A DNA stretch of 64,000 nt, taken from the NCBI GenBank assembly GCA_023853785.1, contig JAJIRX010000875.1:120692-184691 (forward strand), written 5' to 3'. The notes beneath the pieces are model-generated. The model was not told where the DNA came from, ran no database searches, and saw only the letters and a list, made by a program, of their open reading frames with translations. This document shows positions 11,640 to 24,263 of the stretch, piece after piece. Numbering within the stretch: position 1 is the stretch's first letter; every line of letters begins with the position of its first letter. Position numbers and translations under genes: made by a program. The DNA is from Psilocybe azurescens (Eukaryota > Basidiomycota > Agaricomycetes > Agaricales > Agrocybaceae).

Positions 11640-12449
11640 ATGCACATTTAATTGTAAGGGACTCCAAGCACCTCGCCATTCTGAGGATCTATGTCAACTA
11701 GGCCTTCAAATTTTGCGCCAATTGTTATACTGAACGCAGTCAAGTGCAAGAATGTATCAGGAGTTGGGCGATGGTGGTTACCAATGAATATCGCTAAGTC
11801 ATTGACTGTAAAAAGGAGTAGAATGGAGAGTGATTTCAAGAGTACAGGATCTCCAGGAGAAGAAGTTTAACCTCCAAATACTCGTAGTCGAATGATAGGA
11901 AAGATGACGGACCTTAGTTTTGTGCATGAGATCCAAAGGAATGTTATGAACCCCCCTTAAACGAAGCTCGTTCAAGTGGGATATCTTGATCAAAGCCGGA
12001 AGTGATCCAGAAACACTCTTATCGAGATCTTCTAACCTACTACTGAATGGCGCACCTCGAAAGTTAAATTCGAGTTTGAAACCCAAGTATTATGGGATGT
12101 CGGAACAAACTGTCAAATATTAAAGCCCAAGGCCCGTCTCGAAGAAATGACAATAAGTGTCCATGCCCGCCACCGATCAGCCTGACGGTGAGAGAGGTGA
12201 TGAAGGCATTCATCCCGAGTATCGCTTCAATTCGGCCTGAATGATAGATAACTTCCGAGGGCTTGCGGATACGGGCTGTCTCCTTTCAACCAAGGAATTG
12301 TTATCGCCCAGAAATTTTACCAAAGCTATTGCTGAGACAGATTGGGGATTAATCGTGGTTACCGCTATAGCCATGATTGCATTTACGACTTCGAATGGTA
12401 AGACCGAACTTCTGCAGTCCCGAAGGGTGTCCTCGATAATATCCTTCAT
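11640..12449 (-). pseudogene. F-box-like gene fragment, convergent with the preceding F-box gene
   Basis: The minus-strand start at 12449 gives MKDIIEDTLRDC...VLPFEVVNAIMAIAVTT, resembling an F-box-type N terminus (LP.E....I). A 46-bp GT..AG intron is possible at about 12296-12341. A frame then runs GMNAFITSLTVRL...LLSFLRDGPWALIFDSLF, and after another frame change LGFKLEFNFRGAPF...LNELRLRGVHNIPLDLMHKTKVRHLSYH, the leucine-rich style of agaric F-box tails. No clean 3' end is seen; short ORFs continue to about 11648. It is much shorter than typical family members, so a decayed or partial gene is likely. Confidence 0.4.
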
Positions 12450-12637
12450 TGACGATGTGATGGTTTTGGTTTGGTTTTGGTTCCTAAATTGTGGTAGAGA
12501 TATATAGAATGAGAAGACAATTGGGAAGTGCCAATTCCTGGAAGGGAGAAACTTGAAGCTTAAAACTTTTGCGCGCTTTAAGACTGAACATTGAATTTGA
12601 ACGTTTGAACTAAGTTCACAAATTGAACGTCGAGAGC

Positions 12638-12736
12638 CGAGCCTTAGTATATACTCTAGCGTAGGGCGGTGCATCCTTGCACCAGTGTGTCTTAGCGCTC
12701 TGACCGCTTCTTACACGTTAATAAACTGATTTTTTT
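12638..12736 (+). ncRNA. Structured repeat/RNA-like element, copy 1
   Basis: Shares its start (CGAGCCTTAGTA), core (GTCTTAGC) and end (AATAAACTGAT followed by a T/A run) with 49897-49992. It forms a perfect 6-bp hairpin at 12668-12683 (GGTGCA TCCT TGCACC) and a second, longer-range stem of 12685-12689 with 12712-12716. In the other copy both stems are kept with changed base pairs. An A-box-like string (TAGCGTAGGGCGG) lies at 12657-12669 and T7 follows the end, which would suit a Pol III SINE. An LTR end is the alternative. Confidence 0.5.
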
Positions 12737-12739
12737 AAA

Positions 12740-14016
12740 AAAAAATTGAACTTCAAATAAGTGACAAGTCGAACATTGAAATTCCTTGCTTGCAAGGGTT
12801 GTAGGGAGGGTCAAAATTCTTTCGTCTAACAAGCATTGCAACATTTTAACATCTTTACATACATGTGACCGAAAGATAAGATACAAGCAGGGAAATCCCC
12901 GTACCTTAATCATGAATGATAAGTGTGTGAAGATATTTCCAATTTAAATTCGAGTTCTATTCTACGTGTTATGACATCTGAGGCCGTACTACCTGCTCAT
13001 ACCACATCTGTGTTTGCCTATCCATCTCATCTAATCTCTCGTCCTCCTGAAGCAATTTCCAATCATGTTGCTTCTCAAATAACTTATCGTCAAAATCCCT
13101 CAACAACCTAATTGAGTCCCGCCCTGAACTCTGTGATAGTGAAACATAAAGATTGAAGAGACTGAGTCCTCCTGTTAGGGAGTTGCAATATCCACAATCA
13201 CATATGGAATCGTTTGACCTTGTGATCGATAATCTGTGAAAGCATATGCTGCTGTTAGTGGATATTGTTTCCTTTTACGGTGCGCTAAACCATTTTCCTC
13301 CTACGTTCACTTTAATACGGTACGTTGTTGATGTTGCCTTGATTGGTATTACATAGTCATCCAACCCTTCAAGTTTAGTAGCCTCATTTGCATCAACTTG
13401 ATGAGGAGATATGATGGTAGGTACTTCAACCTAATAACAGCATCATTTCTGTTTACTGGAGGTTCATCAGGATGAAGAACAATGTCGACGATTTTACCAT
13501 GCGCTCCATTTGTGAATGTGACCCAGGGGACATATCACCAACCAAGCGGGCCAAAATGTCCTGAAAGATATGTAAACTGTTCAATTTCTTTTGCACGTAA
13601 CTAACTTTTTGCTGTTGTAAAGCTAAATAATTTTTATCAATACTCAAGTTATATCCTAGTTTTCAGAATTGTCTTTGACGGCTTATTGACAGCTTATATA
13701 CATTCACAAATTTAATAAAAGTCTTTACAACCACTCAGCTTTTGTCTTTGTCAATGGAATCGAATATTGAAAACCTTTCATCATCCTGTGTGGTCTGATT
13801 ACCCAACTCGGATAACGCAAGGGCAAAGCCCCGAACGAACTTTCTGTAATGTTGTATTTGCCAAGCAAGGCGTGAGCCGCCAGCGGCGGCATTCACTCTA
13901 GTTATGATTATGTAATTAAAGATCATGCGGATTTCAAGCTTCTCCGGCGGGTAATTGCCTTGATTCGCGCACTTACTACTCTTTCAGCTACTTTAATCAC
14001 GTTCATTACCTTAATT
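12740..14016. other. Intergenic, no gene recognised
   Basis: AT-rich. The short ORFs at 12923-13111, 13453-13647 and 13735-13926 carry no recognisable motif. The stretch just before 14017 is the likely promoter of the helicase gene. Confidence 0.35.
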
Positions 14017-17000
14017 ATGGACGGAAACGCGCCAAAGAAACCTCTGAGTATATTAGATGCGCTTGATCAATCATTTTTACTGACAGAAACGTCCCCAAAT
14101 GACCACGGCACACCACTCAACCGGAACCCTTTGCAAACTCCAAAATTTGAAGCGGGGCGAGCTCAGCAAAGAAAATAGCTGCAACTGAGGCTCTTAGGAA
14201 TGCACAGAGAAGTCAGCAAGCGTCGCAAACGAATGGAGGTACGAGTTCCCTTCATGTTGTCTCCTGAAATATCGCTAAAGTTCGTTCAAGATAACGATGC
14301 TAGCTTCCTTGCAAGCATAGTGTCTTCTCCAGGGCCTCAAGCAGGTCCAAGCCGACCCGAATTTCGTATCCACTATGACCAAGAAACTCCACTGCGCTCG
14401 ATTGACGTCGGAGGACCAGATCAACAAAAGAGGCGAGTGCTTACATCAATGACTCATTCGAAATCATTGTACTAATGACTCCACAGGATCGCGGAGTTTG
14501 TTACCAAGTCTATTGAGAGCACCAGTAATGGATTGACAGTGAGAGACGCGATGAAGAAGCTGGGTCTCAAAGAGTACGTTCTCCATTCTTCTCATCTGAC
14601 GAATACTAACATTTGTTTCTCAGCCATCGCGATTTAATATCAGGTCTTGAAGTTCGTCTGCTGAGCCACCAAGTCATAGGAGTAGCATGGCGAGTTCCTT
14701 CTCTCTTCTCTCTTTTGCAAGCCGTCCAGCTCATCTCAAAGGACAGGATGCTTCAGAAAGAAAAAAGCGAAGACAAAGGCGGGATTCTCGCGTAAGTTTT
14801 CAGACTACTTCGAAGCAATGAACTCAAAACGTGAATATCAGCGATGACATGGGTCTCGGTAAGTCCTCATATTTGCGTTATTTAACATCTTTTAATTCGA
14901 TTCTGGCATCAGGTAAAACTGTGCAGATGATAGCGACTATGGCGATGAACATGCCAGATCACGATGACGATTGCCGGACGACATTAATCGTCGTGCCAGC
15001 TGCACTGCTCCAGCAAGTAGGCCTTATATTATGCTTGATTTACCAGTGTCTCACCTTGCGCTAGTGGAAAGACGAGATCGACACGAAAACCAACGGGCTC
15101 TTCGACGTCCATGTACATCATGGCAAGGACAAACTGAAGGTCAGTAACTATATCCTCTCCAACCTCGACGTTCTCGTTAAAACCACATCGCTGTCAGAAA
15201 ATGTCTCAACTAAAATCTAAGGATGTACGTAATAAGTGTTTTTAGCGGATTGCCTCGATACATAGCTAACGACTTTCTTCCAGGTCGTTGTCACGTCTTA
15301 CCAAACGCTCTGCCAGGATTTCAATGTTCCGAAGGGCACTCCTGCAGAAGAAGAAGAAGAGTGGATACGTGATCATGGGTGAGTGTCGAGCTCTGCAATT
15401 TGTTGGCGAGATCCCGTTGACAGCAAATGATGCATCAGCGGCTTACTTTCGAAAGCCAAATTCTACCGCGTCATTGCAGATGAGGCGCAGTTTATCAGAA
15501 ATCGGTATGCCATTGGACTTGATGAAATGATACGGTCTGATATTTGTTTCAGTTCGACGCGTTCGAGCGTCAGTTTAGCCCACGTCAGGGCCAAATACCG
15601 TTGGATGCTCACCGGAACGCCCGTGACCAATACGTTGTGAGCTCTACGTTTGATTGTTTAGAATCTGGTTTGTAACACGTACAGGGCCGATATTTATGGC
15701 CTCCTTCGCTTTGGTCGGTTCCGACCATGGAACGACTGGAATGATTTCAACGAACATGTGGTATGTTCGTCAGGTCTTTATTTATTTTTGCAATGGCATA
15801 CCAAAATCGACTTGTTAGGCGAGAGTGCAATATCTAGACGCGCCTTTGGCAGGTAATTGTCGCTGGATAACTGTCATACGACTTTCAACTGACTGAACGC
15901 CACAGGATCAAGGGCACAGGCGATCCTGAAACCAATTCTTCTTCGACGTACGAAGGACTCAAAATTGGAAGGCAAACCATTGCTCCAACTTCCCACGAAA
16001 CATATTGAGATTGTGAAGTTACAGTTTACCCCGGACGAGAGACAGGTTGGTTGGCATTCTTTGCCAGTCAAGGAGCTTGATAATATTGCCGATCTGATAC
16101 ATATAGGTCTACGATGCATTTGAGAAGAGGACGAAGGTCCAGCTTAATAGGTTCATCAGGAACGGGACGCTCATGAAGAAGTTTGTTTTCTCACATGCTT
16201 TCTTTTCTCCATCTCCGTGCTACACTAACTTTTGACTCTCAGTCATGCATTCGTTTTGGTACATTTGCATGATACCTCATGGCCGAGGACAGGCGCTTAT
16301 TATCAGTATTCTAGGTTCTAATCTTACGACTGCGTCAAATATGCTGCCATCCCCATCTGGTTCTGGTACGTATTCGTCACATCGTTCTTACTTTCTAAAT
16401 CAGCTCATATAGCTTGGCCTTGGTCTTCATAGTCTTTATCGGATGATTTTGAAGATCCTACAATCATGGTCGGGACGCAAGCTGAGAAGGAGCTTAGTCG
16501 TGCTAAGAAGATCATGGGTGTGGCTTGGGTCAATCAGGTCAGTGTCATCGGTCATAGTTAATTAGTCGCCAATCCTCATCGCTTTATATTCGCGCGATGC
16601 AGATAAAGAAGAGGTAGGGATTTGGGCGGGCCATAACTGGTGGTTTGTGTTCTCAGCTGAGCGCTAATCCCTCCCCCTTAGATTCCTGTTGCGTGCAGCT
16701 TCTGCTGCGACTCTTGATTTCGAGGACGAGGGCGACGAGCCTGCACCCACATGTCCCAACTGCAGTGACAGTGAGCCTACTCTCTGCTTCAGTCGTATGT
16801 AATACAAATTCATCCTGTTTGCATTGTAAAGTGCTTGTTGGGGATAGCGGCCGTGTCTTGATATGCGGGCACGAAATCTGTTTCGGTGAGTGTGCATGAT
16901 GCATGCAAATTGCAGTAGATATCTGACCACAGATTTAAGATTGTACTCTTGATCTTAGCAATTCGGCTATCGGCCACAACGGAATATTGTACGTTCATTC

Positions 17001-18803
17001 CCCTTCACCTTTGTCGAGGGTCAGATAATTGGATGCTGATAAATATATGTATTCTTTTTCTTTACAGCGGTCAAGGTGATGAGAAAGAGAATATCGCTGC
17101 TGAGAAGGCATACGAGGCTGCCGCCGCAAAAGGATATCGACCTTGTAAGTTATAAAATTAACTATAACAAGTCGTTCATTAATTTGATGGCGTTCCACCA
17201 GGTCCCACGTGCAAGGAGATGGTGGATCTCACATCGCCTGATAAAGTGTTCAAGGCGGCTGCGTTTGAGCCATCTGAAGATGATTTGGCAGAGCATAAAC
17301 GGGAGGAGAGGAACAAGAAGATGAAGATGAAGAAGCGACACGATTCTCCGCCGCCTACTGCGTATACTGTCCCTGACGTGTTGACTGACTCAGACGATGA
17401 CGATCTTCCAGAAGTTGGGCATATCTTTGACCGTAATTGGAAGAAGGCGAAAGCGAAGCAGGAAGCAGACTCAGATGTGCGCGATCGTTTGTTGTCTCTT
17501 CTCTTTTCCTCAAGTAATACTAAACACTTTATTCTGAAAAACAGGATGACGTACTTGATCGTAAACGGTCCAACCAGTCGATGAAGAGAAAGGTTGACGA
17601 TAGTGATTCGGATATTGATCTCCTCGATGAAAGCATTTCGCAGGGCAAGCGCCACAAGAATCGCGCCGGTGGCAGCAGCAGGTGCTCGCCATCTCCTGGA
17701 TATCTCAACAAGGGTACAGGTAAAGGGCGTGCCTCCAGTGGAAAGATCGATGATGGCCCGTCGGATGCGGTTGTTGCTACTTGGAGACGCGGAGACGAAG
17801 ATCTCGAGCCCAGTTCGAAGATGGTGAAGTTGATCGAGTATTTGAAGAAGTGGGAGTATAGCGGTGATAAGACTATTTGCTATTCTCAATGTGAGCACTC
17901 GTCCCATTCCCGCGGTTTTATCTTCCGGGTTCGGTTGGTTGATGCTAATGTGTTGGGCCAGGGACCTCTATGCTGGACCTCATGGAGAAGCTGTTCTCTC
18001 GACATGGAATTCGAAGCCTTCGTTTCGACGGAAAGATGAATAGGATTTCTAGAGATTCTGTCCTCGCTAAGTTCAAGCAGGCTGGCGGGCCAAAGGTCAT
18101 TTTAATCAGGTTTATAGTTTAGTCCGCCTTTCTTCACCAATAAATTATTAACTATCGTCTTTTAATCCAGCACGAAATGTGGAAGCGTTGGGTACGTTCA
18201 TCAATGGTGTTGAGACTCTGAAGGTTCTGACGTTTCAATCCTCCTCTTTACCTATAGCTTGAACCTTGTGTCTGCTAATCGTATAATCAAGTATGTCTTA
18301 GCGACAAAATATGACATCGCTGATTATATATCGTTTCCAGCATGGATCTTTCTTGGAATTATGCTGCCGAGGCACAAGCCTACGATCGATGCCATCGTAT
18401 TGGACAGGAAAGGAAGTTTTTGTGAAACGTCTGGTGGTGGAAGATACCATCGAGGACCGGTACGTTTTTGCGTGTGCTACTCATGCGTTTGCCTGACCCC
18501 GGTCGAAACAGCATGTTACGTCTGCAGGATGTCAAGACAGGCTCGTATTTGCGGTCATTATTGTCCTTGAAATTCTAGGCTGATTTTTGCTTTGAACCCT
18601 GCGTAGGACTGGCGGAGGCGGCTCTTGGCGAAGGCACAGGTGCGAAACTCCATGCGTTGAGTGTTAAAGACATTAGATATGTGAGTCATTAGTGATGATT
18701 ATGAAAAAGAAGAAAATTTCTTATCCTCTCTTTTCTTTATCAGCTATTCGGCATGAAAGACCCGAATGCAAGACAGGAGGACGACCAGTCTCATGAGCTG
18801 TAG
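14017..18803 (+). CDS. SNF2-family ATPase/helicase with RING finger (Rad5/Rad16/Uls1 type)
   Basis: Intron-rich gene starting MDGNAPKKPLSILDALDQ and ending KDPNARQEDDQSHEL. Helicase motifs in order: Ia-type GGILADDMGLGKTVQM (about 14780-14940, split by two introns), VVPAALLQQ, VVVTSYQTLCQDF, motif II as IADEAQFIRN (about 15475), LTGTPVTNTLADIYGLLRFGRFRPWNDW, LRRTKDSK, then a RING-like segment (CPNC...CLHCKVLVGDSGRVLICGHEICF...CPTCKEM, 16760-17220). An acidic linker follows, then the C-terminal lobe ([62 protein letters not shown]). Proteins of this plan remodel chromatin or act as SUMO/ubiquitin-dependent ligases in DNA damage tolerance; the exact role is inference. One base is missing in the A run at 18409-18411, shifting the frame right after HRIGQ. 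The exon around 16250-16330 does not read cleanly. Confidence 0.85.
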
Positions 18804-19427
18804 AACGGCTCCTCTGTTCTACTATTTATCGTCACACACGGGCGAGAACTTATGTTTTAATTCGTCTCTCCTTTCACATACTATATCTTTGGAGTATAAC
18901 CAGTACTCTATCTTGCCTCATTGTATCATATCCCATGTACTTGCGATATAGTCTTTTATAATATTTCCTAGTTACCGAGATTTTATCTTTCTATCATTAT
19001 ATTTTCGTTGCATGCGGTATTCCGTGTGTATACACTATTCTCACTCCTCATCTGAACTTCTGGCCATATGTATCTTTTAATCTATCTGGTATTGCTTAAT
19101 TTATAGATTGTATTCATCAGTCTCAACTAAAATTTTCTGTCACGCTCTGATCTCGAACTGGATTCTATAGAATGGATTCACAATGTGCGCATTAATTAAG
19201 CAATAATTCTGAGAGTCTAAGAAATAGGTAGGTAACTAAAAGGTCGTGGGAGGTGCATAGAGCAAGCACGATGCGTTCTACTCTCAGCCATACATAATAG
19301 CCTTGAACCACCACGGGATATACTAACAAATAAGTTAGACATGGGAGAAAAGTGAGAGGCGATGAGGCTATGAGGAAGTGACCTACCTGATCAATCAAAG
19401 GCATGTCAAAGTCAACCGCAAAGGCCG
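18804..19427. other. Intergenic between convergent genes
   Basis: T-rich 3' flank of the helicase gene and 3' flank of the minus-strand secreted protein. No coding segment recognised. Confidence 0.4.
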
Positions 19428-19951
19428 TCAAAGCATACCAAGAAGGACAAGAGGGATTGCAACTAATGCTGCGCCCGCAGCGTTAAGGGGAATTGGCGGC
19501 GCCTGTTGGCGTCGTGGAAGGGGCACTGGGCGAGCCCGATCCGGAAGACGAGCCTGTCGAGGAGGTACTATTGCCAGTTGGCGTGGGGCTAGTGGGGGTC
19601 GAAGAGGCCGCGCTGTTAGATCCAGTGACAGATACCGAGACGCTGACACTCTTGGAAATAGATGTGCTTTTTGAGACGGAGACGGAGACACTGATGCTCG
19701 CGGACGATGAGCTGCTGTCATGATCACTTGTGCTGGAGCTGCTGGAGGCAGTGCTAGAAATTTGAACGTTGTCAATTGCTTTCGACTGCCATTGCATACC
19801 AGAACTCATACCCAGGTACACCGCTAGGAGTGATGTGACTGTGAATGGAGACACTCGAGCTGCCAGCTGATGAGCTTGAACTGGACGATCCCTGTCCCAG
19901 TGCAGCAAGAGTCATCATGGACAAGACGATGGCAAGGGAAAATGGGCGCAT
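19428..19951 (-). CDS. Small secreted Ser/Thr-rich protein, probable GPI anchor
   Basis: The minus-strand start at 19951 gives a signal peptide (MRPFSLAIVLSMMTLAALGQG), then poly-Ser. One 58-bp intron (about 19742-19799, GTATGA..TTCTAG) joins ITPSGVPG to TASSSSSTSDHD. The mature part is almost entirely Ser/Thr/Val/Pro repeats such as SISVSVSVSKSTS. As written, the frame hits a stop after TGAANSP at about 19485. Adding one base in the GGGG run at 19487-19490 instead gives LNAAGAALVAIPLVLLGML and a stop at 19428, a hydrophobic tail after a small-residue site as in GPI-anchored wall proteins. The corrected tail is inference. The function is probably as a heavily O-glycosylated surface protein. 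Confidence 0.65.
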
Positions 19952-20306
19952 TTTGAACAGATACCGACTATTGTGGGGGTAAAAGTGAAAGTGAAGAGTA
20001 AATCTTGACAGCAACCAGTTGGGCCCTCCTCATATTTATAGGCTTACGAAGAGGGGTGTCTTTTGTCGGTTACAACTGACCGACGTCAGAAAAGTCCAAG
20101 TGAACATAGAAGCTGAAACGTGAAGACTCTATATTTATATGCGATGGATGTGCGGAATGATGCAAGAAGTACCAATACATGTCCAATGAAATCTATTTCT
20201 GGTGGAGGAAGGAAATTACCGAATTGTTGTTTACCGGGGTGTCCGTGCTGTATCATGTAAAAGCGGGCAACAGATATTACGTGTGAGATGTAGAAGTAGG
20301 TAGGCC

Positions 20307-23183
20307 TTAACATGTCCCGCCGTTCTTGAGCCGATTCTTTGGCCACGGTTGGCCTGCGTCGGTCCAAGTAGATATATTGAAGTTAGCATAAGCATCTGCG
20401 TATCTAAAAATATAACAATGTCAGAAATAATTGTCTCGGTTATTTATAACTGGCAGAAAGCAGGAACATGAACTGACGTGTCTATGTATTGAGCTGTCGG
20501 GAAATCTTGTGGATCGCAGCCAATGTTCAGAGAGTCTTTGGGTTGATATACGCGAACATAATCGATGCTCATTGTCGCCGGGAATGTCAACATATCAAGG
20601 TCAAGTTGAGCAAAGTTGGTTGAGAAACCGAGATTCGCAATGATGTACTAAAATCTGATTAGCCACACGTCAATGGAATAGAAGGCATCCATCAGTACGA
20701 ACCATAGGTTCTTGTGGAATTGGCCTTGCGCTAATTTCGGTCTGAGTGTCTGAACCCATGCCGTCTGCCCGAATTGACCATTCGGCTTTCCCATCGTTGA
20801 TCCAGGTAATGTAGGACTGGTCAAAGCTAATAAAGCAGGCGCTGAGATGGATACACTGCGGCCTCATATGCATATCCTGACTTACCCAGGCTTATACTCG
20901 AAGCCATAAACAGCGAAGCACTGCGTCTTTAGCTCGTAGCAATCTTGATTTGCAAGGGACAGGCCACTGGTTGTTTGTTGGTAGACCCCTGAATTATTGC
21001 AACACCCTCGATTAGTCCGGTCAAAGGTTAACTCTGATGCCACTTACCGCCTTTATACGAGTTTAGAACGGTCTTTGTTGTGTCGTAAATGTGCAAATTA
21101 TCAGTGGTATTTTTCCAATTGTAGGCTGCCTAGGAGTATATGAGTCAGTAACTCCGATGTCTATTCAGTTCTCTTATGTAGCGCGAATATGAAATACATT
21201 GAAAGGTGCCCATTGCGCTGATAGTGACACCTAACATGTGGCACTTAGCGGAGATTACTTGATAGACGTATATTGACATGTTACAGACCTTTCCTCCATC
21301 AGATTCTACGGTTGCCTCAAGAATGTCAATTTCGGGAGCCGATCTTCCTACATAGCTTCCATCCGTTCTCATAGGGCCTGGATGCGACTCTCCAGGACAT
21401 GTACAAGCAGCTAAGATAAAAAACGTTAGCATAAATTAATCCGTGCTCGGAATCAACTCATTCTCACAAAGACGCTGTCCAGGCAAAAACGACTAGATCC
21501 AAGATAGTGGTAAGCCTATTATTAGAAAGATAATTAATGGAAGCGCCCTACTAAAACACCATCCTTGGTAGGATCGCCATTCTGTAGTGCGGCAGCGGGA
21601 GTTTCTGTTCCGGGGTGGGTCTGATTCGGCAGGGTTCCGACGTCGCAGGAGTCGTACGAATAAGGCCACTAGAGTGTTTGACTGGTCAGTTGAAACAGAA
21701 TGCAATCCCATTAAAGAGAACATACCATGCCGTCCAGACTTGCGCCAAAACCGGCACGTCCTATACAGTTGTATTAGATATCAAGTTAAATTCATGTTGA
21801 AGTCGAAGGCGTTCTAACCTAAATTTCCCATTGTCCAACTATGGTATAGCAAGGACATTAGTACCGTTTGTTGAACCGATGGAAGACTAGAAATGAAAGC
21901 TTACACAGCCGGCCATAGCCCACTATTAAAGAAGGGCGCTTAGCCAGCAGTTTATTCGGTTTTCAAAGATATACTAATGACATACCTGACGGTATTTGAT
22001 CCTGGGAGAGTAACGGCAGCTGGAAGAAATACAAATGTTCGTCGACGTTGGGGCAACTAAATAAACTTGAGCTTACTCTCAATTAGACCACCAGTAAAAC
22101 AGAATTTATTCCTGCGCCATAAATCATCGTGAGCTCATTTAAACTAATAGGAAGACTTACCATGATTGGAGCTAATGAGTCATGAAAGAGTCCAATAAGC
22201 TTGCTGAGACGAAGACGAAGACAATACACACGTACCATGCCCGAGCGATACGTCAAGTCGTGATTGTCAATAGGATTAACCTTCTCAATCTTAATCCGCA
22301 ATGCACCATTTTGAGTCGTTACTGTAGACCCATGAGCTCACGAACGGTGCATCGAATAAGATTGTTTACTTTGACCCGGATCGTACCACTCCAAATCGTT
22401 CTATAGGAAATGGTTAGATGAGAACTCGAACTCGATTCGGGCATCCCAATGATAACGAGGGAAGACCAAATAGGCGCGTACCGTTCCCCAATAATGCAAA
22501 TCCACAGCCTCCCACCACGGATCATCTCCAGGATAAAAAGATCTTCCGTCCGTATTGAATTCATCAGAGAACACCAGTACCCATTCTTCCCCTGAATCAA
22601 AGGAGGTGCGCGTGTATGCCTCCTTCGGCGTGTCGAGATCAATTAACTGGAAGTTCCCGGACATAATGGGCACTTGTCCAGTCGCGTTAGTGCCTCCCAA
22701 GTTGAAACCACCCTGGGTGGTTTGTAGCGTCCCCCTTGAAGTGCATGATAATGGGATAACCTGGCTGAGAGTTCAGCGAACCGTGGCCCGAACGAACGAA
22801 GAAAGGTAACTCGTGAACTGACCCGCACTTATTGAGAATAAGAAAGGGATCAATATCGTCAGAAGCCAGAAAAAACTTACAATAATGTCAACATCCCAGA
22901 ACACAGTATGAACAAACATCCCAAATTCTCCAATCCACGGGAAGTGAATATCCGACCGCCCCTATCGACCTTTAGGTCACGAACCGGGTCCGGATTATGA
23001 AGAATATCGTCCGGTTCACTGGCATGCATGTCGATGGGCATTCCCCAAGCCTTCGGCGAAGGCCCTAGATAAAACTTTGAAGGAAGCATTTAGTGAAATG
23101 AAAAGGTCGTGCGCTGCTACGTGTAGGTAATGCCTACATACCTTCTTCGATACGGAATCCTTTTTGAAAGGTTGCAGTATCAT
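20307..23183 (-). CDS. KRE6/SKN1-type beta-1,6-glucan synthesis protein (GH16)
   Basis: A type II membrane protein needed for beta-1,6-glucan of the cell wall. From the N terminus: a cytosolic segment ([28 protein letters not shown]), a single membrane span starting [15 protein letters not shown] (about 22895-22945), [10 protein letters not shown], and [17 protein letters not shown]. The GH16 lumenal domain then reads [69 protein letters not shown], the catalytic-type EIDILEAT (about 21313-21336), [14 protein letters not shown] and SIDYVRVYQ. It ends [19 protein letters not shown] at 20307. There are about a dozen short introns, and I found no frame break. The start is uncertain; 23183 is the first ATG of the first exon I can join, and upstream coding exons are possible. 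Confidence 0.88.
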
Positions 23184-24263
23184 GCCTCTGTCATTTAAAA
23201 GCTCTAAGAGTAACGACGCACCATAGGATGTCACCTGCAATACGTCGTATTGGCGTTGACTTCAAGTCGCTGCAATGACCACTCAGGGGCTAACAGCTGT
23301 AAAAAGGAAAGGTTGAAGGATACGTCAATAACGTTGGTGCTTCCGAGAATTGTAAGACCAGAATAAAAGAATGAATAGAGTTGAGCAAAAGAATGTCAGA
23401 GATGAAAGGAGGAGTCGAAGAGTGAGAAGGAATAAGATGGCTGAATAACTCAAACAACCTCCTCGCAGCGATGGAGCCTTGCGTGTTAGCACCGCGGCTA
23501 AACTTGAAAGTCCCAAAAATAATTGACGGCTATCACTGAAATAGTACATCCATGCGAAGCCGTACTCGGCTGTCACTGACTTAACGTACGGCCTCGAATA
23601 TCGCAAGACATGACATATGGAAAGGTCAAGTCAGAGAGCCAGCAGGGTTTAGGTGACACTAGCGCCTAAGAAAAGCCTGGGGTGGCAGCGTAGTTTCTCC
23701 CTAGAAGTATAACTTCGTTCAAGTCATTTTCTTCAAATTCAAGCAGGAGCTACTGCACATCAAGAAATCTAAGTTCCCTTTCATTGGGCCTGCAAGGGAT
23801 CAAAAACTTTGGAATGTAATCATCTTAGTATAGAAAACAAGGAACTTCCAGAAAAATACCCACGTAATTTTAGTTTTAGGGCACTTCTTTTCGTCATACA
23901 AGTCTCCCAGGGTCCAATTTGCAAAGTGATCGGCAAGCGGCGGGAACTAGACTGCGGTCACGAAGGAAGCTCTTGAGTATCCAGCAGAAATTTTTCAGGG
24001 AAGGGTGATCAGCATTGGAGCCCTGAGGCTGGCGGCCTTGCGCGACGATCATCAATCATCACCATGATTCATGACACGGAAAGTTGCGGTCAACGATTAT
24101 AGAATATTGTATGTGCATTCCCTGTTGCAGCTTGCTTCTTTTATACATACGTACAATTTAAATGGCCATCATCTGCATATCCAAGCACTGTGTCTTTTCT
24201 CCTTCCCAAACGATTTCTCTCGTCTGGAGACAACGTCCTTCCGGTTCGCGTATGTGACATACC
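23184..24263. other. Intergenic or uncertain 5' part of the KRE6-like gene
   Basis: May hold N-terminal exons and the promoter of the KRE6-like gene (23184-23620), then the 3' flank of adenylosuccinate lyase. No conserved protein segment was recognised. Confidence 0.35.

Noticed and set aside
17179..17907. 242-codon minus-strand ORF opposite the helicase
   Set aside because: Antisense to the RING linker and C-terminal lobe, which have clear protein motifs; no motif on the minus strand.
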